DNA of 64,000 nt, from positions 434,001 to 498,000 of the forward strand of contig JAOTOL010001318.1 of NCBI GenBank assembly GCA_034440575.1. Reading direction: 5' to 3'. The position numbers and the translations under genes were made by a program. The first letter of the stretch is position 1; each line of letters starts with the position of its first letter. The notes beneath the pieces were generated by a model. The model was not told where the DNA came from and did not search any database. It worked only from the letters and a program-made list of their open reading frames with translations. Positions 41,112 through 49,600 of the stretch are shown piece by piece. Source of the stretch: Imbricaverruca yamaguchii. Lineage: Eukaryota; Arthropoda; Thecostraca; Neoverrucidae.

Positions 41112-41915
41112 TAACCGGACAAATGTACGTAAGCGCAAATGTACGCAAACGCAAAAGTACGTAAGCGTAAATGGACATATGCGCACAAGTACGTATGCGC
41201 AAAAGTACGCATGCGCAAATGTACGTAAGGGCAAATAGACGTAAGGGCAAATGTACGTATGTGCAAAAGTACTAATGCAAGAATGTACGTACGGGCAAAG
41301 GTACGTATGCACAAAAGTACGTTTGCGCAAATGTACGTAAGCACAAATGTACACAAGAGTAAATGTACGTAAGGTCAAATGTACGTACGCACAAAAGTAC
41401 GTATGCGCAAATGTACGTAAGCACAAATGTACGTATGCGCAAATGTACGTAAGAGCATATGTACGTATGACATATGCATCTAACCAAATGTGCTTCAATG
41501 CAAAGGCACGTAAGCCTAAATGTGCGTACATTGGCCCATACGTACATTTCCTCTTGCATTCTTTTACGTTTAGGTACTGTTGCGCTGATGTACATTTGCG
41601 CTTACGTACTTCTGCCCTCACGTACATTTGTTCTCAAGTACTTTCGCGCTTACGTACATTTGCGGTTACCTACTTTTGCACATACGTACATTTGCGCTTA
41701 CGTACTTTTACGTTTACGTACATTTGCGCTTACCTACTTTTGCGCATACGTCCATTTGCGCTTACGTACATTTGCGCATACGTACCTTTGCGCATACGTA
41801 CATTTGCGTTTACGTACATTAGCCATGCGTACATCTGCGCTTGCGTACAATTGCCATACGTACATTTGCTTACGTACATCTGCCTTACGTACATTTGTCC
41901 TTACTTACATTTGTC
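41112..41915. repeat. 16-bp minisatellite arranged as a giant inverted repeat
   Basis: The left arm (about 41121-41530) is about 25 copies of gtacgtaagcgcaaat and variants. The right arm (about 41542-41905) is the same unit in reverse complement (atttgcgcttacgtac). The centre is near 41535. The arms could pair over some 370-400 bp with mismatches. All long ORFs here (Tyr-Val-His-Leu-Arg-Thr-Phe type) come from the 16-bp period, which reads through three frames. Confidence 0.95.
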
Positions 41916-42243
41916 CTAGAATCTCCAAAGTCGTATCGTGGTACATGAAAAACAAGATTGGGCCATAAAATAATAGGCTGGGCAGTAAAAGTCACGCTAT
42001 GAACCCAAAATAGCTGACAGGGGAACCAGAAAAAAAATAGCTGGGGCTCACCAAAAGTCGAGCCGGGCCCTCTGAACTACGTGCCTCAGAAGGTCGAGCC
42101 TGGGCCCCTCAAAATCACGCTGGGGCCGAAGGAGTCCAGACGAGTTATCAAAATTCACGATGGGAGCTGAAGAGGTCGGGCTGGCCCCTGAAAAGTATGC
42201 TGAACCTGCGGGTGCGAAAACGCTGCGGTCGGTAGCACCAGGC

Positions 42244-42580
<337 letters not shown>

Positions 42581-42904
42581 GCCGATATCAACATCAATAT
42601 CAATGAAACAGTCGATATTTCGTCCATGAAAACGTAAAGTACATGTCATGGCTGGTAAAAGCAAATGCACGCGTGTGTGTGCCATCATTCTTGATATAAA
42701 GAGCACTTTGTACAAACTTTTTACATTTTGTACACAGTGCTGTACAGTCACAACGATGTGGTCCACGGACCTCGTGACGCTAGATAACAATTGAAAATAT
42801 TGAAATTAGATTAATCGATATGCAAAAACCATGTTTCTGTAGGTGTAAATTGGAGTGGTGGGACTAAAAATGCTTTTATTTCCGCTCATTTTCATATTAA
42901 GCTG

Positions 42905-43030
42905 AGAGTTATAAATAATTCGTGAAATAGGGTGGAATACACCAGTTGCTGAATACTGAATCACATCCTTCCAAAATTAGTATCGACATCGTGCTTCTTG
43001 GCACGTGATCGAGGTCGACATGCGTCGTTT
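42905..43030. repeat. Short interspersed repeat shared with 54935-55060
   Basis: gtgaaataggGTGGAATACACCA-like sequence, then atcgtgcttcttggcacgtg, matches gtgaaataaagtggagtaca and atcttgcttcttaatgagac at 54950-55040. About 125 bp. Confidence 0.55.
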
Positions 43031-43162
43031 CTAACATTATTCCGTTTATAAGCGTCATCCTCGTTTATAAGTTCACCATAACAGGTCCGGGATCGTGATA
43101 ACGATCATCCCACAGTGCAATTCCAAGTAAATGGATTACCTATGCTGTGCTGTTATACAATG

Positions 43163-43790
43163 CCAGTTGATAGTGTCGGGACTCGACATAGTTTCGGGCC
43201 GTGAGGTTCTGTCTGACCGGCAACCACCCGACCCGTCAGGGCCGGGACCACGACAGGGTGTCAGGCCGTGTGGTAGTCTGACCGGCGACCACCTGACCGG
43301 TCACAGCCGGGACCACGACAGAGTGTCGGGCAGTGTGGTAGTCTGACCGGCGACCACCCGAGCCGTCACGGCCCGGCCACGACAGCGTCGGGCAGTGTGG
43401 AAGTCTGACCGGCAACCACCCGACCCGTCAGGGCCGGGACCACGACAGGGTGTCAGGCCGTGTGGTAGTCTGACCGGCGACCACCTGACCGGTCACAGCC
43501 GGGACCACGACAGAGTGTCGGGCAGTGGGGTAGTATGACCGATGACCACCCGACCGGTCACGGCCGGGACCACGACATAGTGTCGGGCCGTGTGGTAGTC
43601 TGACCGGTGACCACCCGACCGGTCACAGCCGGGACCACGACATAGTGTCGGGCAGTGTGGTTCTGTCTGACCGGCGACCACCCGACCGGGACCACGACAT
43701 AGTGTCGGGCAGTGTGGTAGTCTGACCGGTGACCATCCGACCGGTCACAGCCGGGACCACGACAGCCTCGAGCCATGTGGTTCTGTTCGC
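43163..43790. repeat. GC-rich tandem repeat, unit about 65 bp, nine to ten copies
   Basis: gtgtggtagtctgaccggcg recurs at 43268, 43333, 43395 and 43460 (spacings 65, 62, 65) and onward. Each unit contains the palindrome gaccggtc and the block cgggaccacgacag. ORFs on the minus strand are repeat artefacts. Confidence 0.95.
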
Positions 43791-43799
43791 CACAGGTTC

Positions 43800-44425
43800 T
43801 TTGTTAGGACCTGAAACTATTGGGTACAAAGCCAGCATTTTTTTTAATGGTAGGGCAAGGCCCACCAAAAAGCATGCAAGCGAGTACCATATATACTTGG
43901 CGACATGTGATCACGACCAGCACAGGTTTATTTATTTTCATTTCGAGATGGACAAAAGATTGCTATTCATATAGCATGAGTGAGCGATCGGCGTGGTCCG
44001 CCCAAATGAGTGCTAGAGCTGCATGTTGGGTGCTGATCTTCGTCCGCCACTGCATGTCAACACGCTGGCAAGACAAGTATGTCGACATGGGAATAATGTC
44101 AAACATACCGACCTACTTCCACTTTATAAAGCTGGTTGGAGGTCGGGATGGCATTTGATGGAGACTAAGCTTCAGCCTGATTAAGGGAGGGGCCAAATCA
44201 ATTATATCATGCAATACAAAATAAAAATAAAACGCATGCGATGGCAATGCGCATGGAACGAACGTCTCACTGAGCATGGTTCTTGCTGATAGAACAAATT
44301 CTATAACACAACTAAACTTCACACAGATTTGGGAAGCATCCCTTCACACACAGTCGCAGCATAACATTACAGCTTCTAGAAACCAGCCCCGAGCGAAACA
44401 TGTCGCTTGCCACACTGCAAGCGCT
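43800..44425. other. Non-coding DNA
   Basis: No supported gene; overlapping ORFs on both strands. Confidence 0.4.
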
Positions 44426-44428
44426 CAC

Positions 44429-44640
44429 TCACACGAGCATTTCCCGACGATATGTCATCGTAGTCACGCGGTCACATCCGGAACACATAGTTCCGGGTCC
44501 TGCGTATATTAAAATGCCTGTGAGCAACAGTACAAGCAGGAATGACACCACAGCACCGGAGAACACAACCATCGTTTCAACGCAGATGAGAGCAACATAT
44601 GTATTCCTGTTGAGATTCCGCCCTTTACAAACGGTGAGAT
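44429..44640 (-). CDS. Possible exon with one membrane segment
   Basis: Not recognised. Minus-strand frame with a strong hydrophobic stretch, about residues 47-78 of the ORF that ends at 44429: TMVVFSGAVVSFLLVLLLTG then ILIYAG, followed by a short Cys- and Arg-containing tail and a stop. A possible acceptor, ctcaacAG, lies near 44609-44616. It could be the last exon of a small membrane protein or chance. A second hydrophobic minus-strand ORF lies at 45015-45197. Confidence 0.25.
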
Positions 44641-44691
44641 GTTCTATCCCAATGCGTGGGTGCGGGCGTGGGAAACCATCCACATTATGCC

Positions 44692-44855
44692 GGTGGTTGT
44701 TAATTTTACGACACGTCGACCGTTGAGTCATATAGCGTCGCCAATCTCACGCCGATTGGTCGCGGGCGAAGAGTAGCGACAGGTGAGACTCGAACCCACA
44801 ATCTTTCGATCGTGAGACGGGTAACTTACCCCAAGGCTAGACGTCCCCCCCCCAC
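44692..44855 (-). mobile_element. tRNA-derived SINE S1
   Basis: Minus-strand copy: head ggggggacgtctagccttgg, gattgtgggttcgagtctca, body ending in taaaattaacaacc. Flanks share ccacatta (about 44678 and 44852), a possible short target duplication. Confidence 0.75.
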
Positions 44856-45014
44856 ATTAGGTCAATTACTGCCCTGTCACAGTTATAAGCGTACTGTTCA
44901 TTTAAAAAGCATACATCAACCGCATCCCCGAGTGACGGAGAACATGCTCATGCAGTCTTAGGACGTACTAGTCCAGCTCCTTGATGTTTACAATACATCG
45001 CCATACTCCACGCT

Positions 45015-45197
45015 TTAAGTTGAACATCTTGAACGTAACAAAACGTAACAAATTGTCGATATGAGGCTTGCGACGAAAACGAATGCAATGGAGAACATGC
45101 AACAAGAGATGAAGTGATTAAGTGAAGACACATAATGATTCTTGTTCCATCCGTCCCTATAACATTTTGTATAAGTTCGGCGGTGCTCAAGCGCCAT
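45015..45197 (-). CDS. Short hydrophobic ORF, unsupported alone
   Basis: Sixty codons on the minus strand with the hydrophobic run FISCCMFSIAFVFVASLIST. Listed only because it sits some 400 bp upstream, on the same strand, of the other membrane-like ORF. No splice sites are convincing. Confidence 0.15.
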   Translation of the reverse strand: MALEHRRTYTKCYRDGWNKNHYVSSLNHFISCCMFSIAFVFVASLISTICYVLLRSRCST

Positions 45198-45439
45198 CGA
45201 TAAGAGGCATCACTTGCAACACTACTCACAACGAAGCAAAACCTGAACCACTAACCACCGCTACTACTATATGTTTTGTTTTCACATGCCGACACCTTAA
45301 CCGGAGGGACACTTTTATTATAATTAAAATAATACTTTAGTCCAAGATCTTGCTGGGGTGGCTTTAGGAACCAGGGTGCTATTGCTAAGCAGATCTTGTT
45401 GGGTGAACCCAGGCCGCACCACCTGATCCATGAATTCCA

Positions 45440-45705
45440 GTTCAACAGATCATTTTTGACCGAAAGTTTAACGTGCCGTCAATTGACCGACACGGCCGCC
45501 CCAATAACTCGTCCCCGGCCTTATCGGGCCAGCTGCCAACCGACACTGCCAGCCGGGAGGGGGTAATGCGAGCGAGTGGAGCGACTCTAACCCCATGTTG
45601 TTCGGACAGGGGAAGCCAGACCAGGCCAACACTCTGACTGAGCTGAGCTACCGTGGTCAGCTACCGTGGTACTCTAACTAACTGAGCTACCGTGGTCACA
45701 ACTTC
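45440..45705 (-). mobile_element. tRNA-derived SINE S2
   Basis: Minus strand: a duplicated head (accacggtagctcagttagt and accacggtagctcagctcag), B-box-like ggggttagagtcgctcc, body gataaggccggggacgagtt, then cgttaaactttcggtc. The head duplication suggests a tandem tRNA-like start or an insertion into itself. Confidence 0.7.
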
Positions 45706-46100
45706 ATTCCGCAGATTCGTCTTGACCATTTCGGTCAGCTTGAGCCAGTTCTCACAGGTAAAAACCAGTTTGTCTGCTTAGCAAGTTGGCATGTCAAAAG
45801 AAAATAGTTGGATCTGAATTTTGTCAGTCATGTGTTACAAGTCGAGAATTGAAAGTCAGCGAAACAAGGAGCGAATGACAACAAAGAGCCCATTTCGGCT
45901 TCCATCCAACCGTCACGCAAAGTCGAATCGTGTCTGACAACGGATACCTTCTTGTCGTCAATGACTGGCAATACTGCTAAATCTTTCCAACACGTTTTTT
46001 CTTCAGTAAATGCACCCGACACTACCATGATTTAGAAGCTGGCCACGCAGAATTCTAAGCTCATGGCACCAGGCAGCAGGATGCGCACGCCGCGTAAGTG
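45706..46100. other. Non-coding DNA downstream of the ZAD/C2H2 gene
   Basis: Nothing recognised. Probably beyond the 3' UTR. Confidence 0.35.
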
Positions 46101-46318
46101 GCCTCAGTGGCCCACTCTTGGCTGTGAGAGCCGGGCACGTGCAGCACCAGTCATCAGTGACCCACTCCTAGCTGTGAGAGCCAGGCACGTGCAGCACCAG
46201 TCATCAGTGACCCACTCCTAACTGTGAGAGCCAGGCACGTGCAGCACCACAGTCGGATTATCAGTGACCCACTCTCGGCTACGAGGCGCCGGTCACGTGC
46301 AGCACCACAGCCGAGTCG
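46101..46318. repeat. Tandem repeat of about 50 bp, four copies, overlapping a gene's stop codon
   Basis: cccactc...ctgtgagagccaggcacgtgcagcacca starts at 46111, 46161, 46211 and 46268 (spacings 50, 50, 57). The 46268 unit holds the last codons and TAG of the ZAD/C2H2 gene; the other three lie in its 3' region. Confidence 0.9.
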
Positions 46319-46657
46319 TCCACGTACTCGGCGCGCGTCTCGTTCGAGTAGGCGTGGTCTGAGCGCCACGACAGTTCCGGCGGCGGCGGCTCCACACACG
46401 GCAGGTGGATGTGCGCCGTGGCCGGACCGCCGACCGTGCTGATCTGCACGGCGATGGGCGCCGTCGGAGCCGCGACAGGAGCCGCTAGTGCAGTCGCGAT
46501 GGGATCGGCCAGCGGAGCATCTGGGGCGGCCGCCGACGCGTCGTTCGGAGGCAGCTGTAGAGTCGGCACCTGACCGATGGGAGGCAGGAGCTGCGCGCTG
46601 CAGGAATGTCGCTTCAGAGCGCCCAGCAGCCGAAACGAGCCGGAACAGGTGGAACAG
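46279..46657 (-). CDS. ZAD/C2H2 gene, exon D (last finger, C-terminus)
   Basis: Acceptor gcgcttggcAG completes a Ser codon, giving the linker-to-finger transition Y-S-C-S-T-C. The finger CSTCSGSFRLLGALKRHSC is defective at the last position. An Ala/Pro/Thr-rich tail follows, with TAG at 46279-46281. Confidence 0.8.
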
Positions 46658-49600
46658 CTGCCAAGCGCCAACATACGTCAGCACCAGCGGGAAGAACATA
46701 GGTAGCGGTGTGGATTTGTCAAATGGCATAGCTGTTATTTTATGCATGGTTGGTGTGTCAACTATGCATGGGTCTTATTCTCCTCCACCCTGACTTGATA
46801 CAGGCGTTCTCATTTTCAAATGTAAAGCATGATCCTATGAAGTTTTTCATCAATGCTTGGTACACATTGTGGTCATCATCAGCCGTAAACGATACATCTA
46901 TATCCCAAAGCCCTGGCAGTTAAGGCAAAAAAATTCGCATCACCAGACAACAAAAATCGGCGCTGATGCACTTCCCGTATATTGGCAAAGGGGAAATGTT
47001 CTTGAAAACACTAGCAACTTCCTTCATGTGTATTGGTATGTTACATAGTTCTAGTCATGTTAGGTTACCGAGGTCAAGTTCATGACAGAATTGTCGTTGT
47101 TTCTCATTGTTCACTACTGTTTGCCATTGTGTACCTAAGCGTTTCCATACTCTATTCATGTACTTCACTCCTTTCTTTGCGAAGCCGATTACGCCGAGCC
47201 GCCAAACGGAGCAGTCGGACCGGCCCGGCTCCGGAAACTGGAGCAGGTAATGACCTGATAAAGTGCTGCTATATAGGTGGCCTGAGGTCAAATGCCAAGT
47301 CTAGCATCTGCATTGCATCATTAGTAATGTCCAAAGCATCATTGATGCCAATTTTGGAGCATTCAAACAAAACCATAGCGATCAATAACAATGACAAGCC
47401 AAGCCACGCAAAACCAGACAATTTCGACATTCTAACCTAATTTTACCTTGAAGACATTGACCTAAGGTAATGAAATTTGTACCCAATAGAGTTCACTACC
47501 GTACCCATCCACCCTACGGATTTAGTTGCTCCAGCGTTAACCCGTCCCGTCTCGGGGGTCTTCAACTGCCCTCCTCAGGTTTTCCGCGGATAGTGAACGA
47601 ACGGCGCGCGGCAGCGCGACGAAATTTGGCATACCTTTTCCCACATCAATTTGGCACGCTGTTTAAAATTTTTGGAGTCAGGTCATCTAAGGTCAACGAG
47701 TTAGTCCAGGTCAAGTAAGGTCACCTCCAAAAAATCTTAACCAGTTGTCACGCTTTAACGGATGCATATATTTTGATGAAACTTTCAGAGTTTGCTTATC
47801 TTTAGGGATGCAATAAAACGTAGCAGAGGAATTTGTCATTTTTTCCGTTTTTGACTACATATAAATTTTGCATATTTGGCTATTGCAGTTCAAATAGAGG
47901 GTTCTGGCTAAAGTAAGCATTTTTTATTTAGGCAAGTTGACTTCCAACAACGCTTCTCTGTCTGCTCTCCCCATTAGAAAAGGAAAATTAAAGAAAACGT
48001 GAAAACTCAAAATTTTTACATTAAAAAAAAAACTTAATTTTTGGGGACCAAAACATTTTATGGCCCTGGTCGATTTCGCCGTCCTTTTCTGATTCCAAAT
48101 ATTTTTTTCTTTCAAATATCCCGAAAATGAACTCCCAGAGCCAAAAACATGATGTAAGTTGTGAAGTCTTGAAAATCTAGCCCCCTAGTGACGTCACTTT
48201 TGGGGATTTTTTTGGGGTGGATCCGGACCCTGCTCGTCGAGCGCTTTCCGATTACACCTCTTTCGTTTTCGTGCGACGCTTAGGTTGGATTTTAGAGGGG
48301 GGTTACTATCCGCTCCCACCCCCCGAAATGGGGTGTGAGGATCTGACCGGAAAGTCGGCGGTTAATAGAAGCTGAGATCTTAGGGGCCGGCGGAATCCGC
48401 CCCCCCCCCTCCGGATGAGCGTGATTTTGCAAAGGCCCTCCAGGGCGCGTGTTATGTCCCCTGTACACCAGACGGACTGTCTACACCTTGCGTCACGGAG
48501 GTTGCTGTTTGTGAAGCATACCTGTACGGTCGTTCGCCGGTGTGTATCCGCATGTGGACCGTGAACGCCGACTGTAGCGAGAACTCTTTTTGGCAGTATT
48601 TGCAGACGAAGCGGCGCGGCGCCGTGTGCTGGTTGCGGTGCGCCCACAGGCAGGAGCGCCGGCCAAACGACTTGCCACACACCTCACACGTGAACGGACG
48701 CTGACCTGTGGGTGGGAGAGCACGCAGCGTCACTGTCGACGCTGTCACGACGACCTAGTCCTGACGAGCATTGTAGCCGGCGATCGCATGGTCATCACTT
48801 ACGTGGTGGCGCCATCACTGTTTCCCGTCAGTGAAGTGAAGAACCACACTGTAATACCGCAGATATAAAGTATGTGGTGCATCCGGAAGCTGTTCACAGA
48901 GACAGCAATACTAGGATTAACGTTTTCCGTAAAACTAATTACATACTGAGAGATAAACGTGACATTCTGCAAACAAAGTAACAGGGAATCTACAAGGTGA
49001 TGCCCCTATTCGTACATAGTGATCTGACCAAGGATGGTAATGATTTGAAGTTCTAGGTTGTATTCTTTCCATGGATTGCCAAAAAAACACAAATATCTTT
49101 AAAACATAACGTGAGTCAAGTCTTGGTTGCATTTTACATGCCCTAGTTTTGCAATCCACTTCCACTGCAACTGCGGCGATTCGTTGTTAGCGGTACTTCC
49201 ATGTCGGTATATACTGGGCAGGCAGGTCAGATCCAGGCATGGTTTACACACGCATTATATCGGCTATGCACAAATTGGCCCAGTCGAGACTGAAGGCATC
49301 ATACCGAGCACGGCACAGGACGACCCGGCTCTCAAGCTCCATCGTCACGGGAGGCGTCCCTTGTAACCTCCGCCGGTGTCCAGTCCACCACACGACCCCC
49401 GGTGCAACACAGCCCACGCCACTCACCAGAGTGCACACTCAGATGCTCCTTGTAGGTGTCCTCGTATGTGAAGCCTTTCTGGCAGATGTGGCAGGTGAAT
49501 GGCAGCGAGCCGGTGTGGCGGGCGCGGTGGTGGCGCAGCGAGCGGCGCGTCATGAAGCCGTCGCCGCAGAACTCGCACGTGTGCGGCTGCCAGCGGCGCC

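Larger units (their letters stand above)
40130..42160. repeat. Second degenerate array of period about 30-31 bp, interrupted
   Basis: Same sequence type as 3185-4025: a gggcc/tggcc block, then ccaaaa-like A-runs and a tcgcgc/tcacgc block, roughly every 30 bases. It is interrupted by a SINE (40928-41086) and by the inverted minisatellite (41112-41915), and resumes at about 41955-42160. Confidence 0.6.

Noticed and set aside
41091..41968. Several 100-190-codon ORFs of Tyr-Val-His-Leu-Arg-Thr-Phe repeats
   Set aside because: Products of the 16-bp minisatellite, which is open in several frames on both strands.
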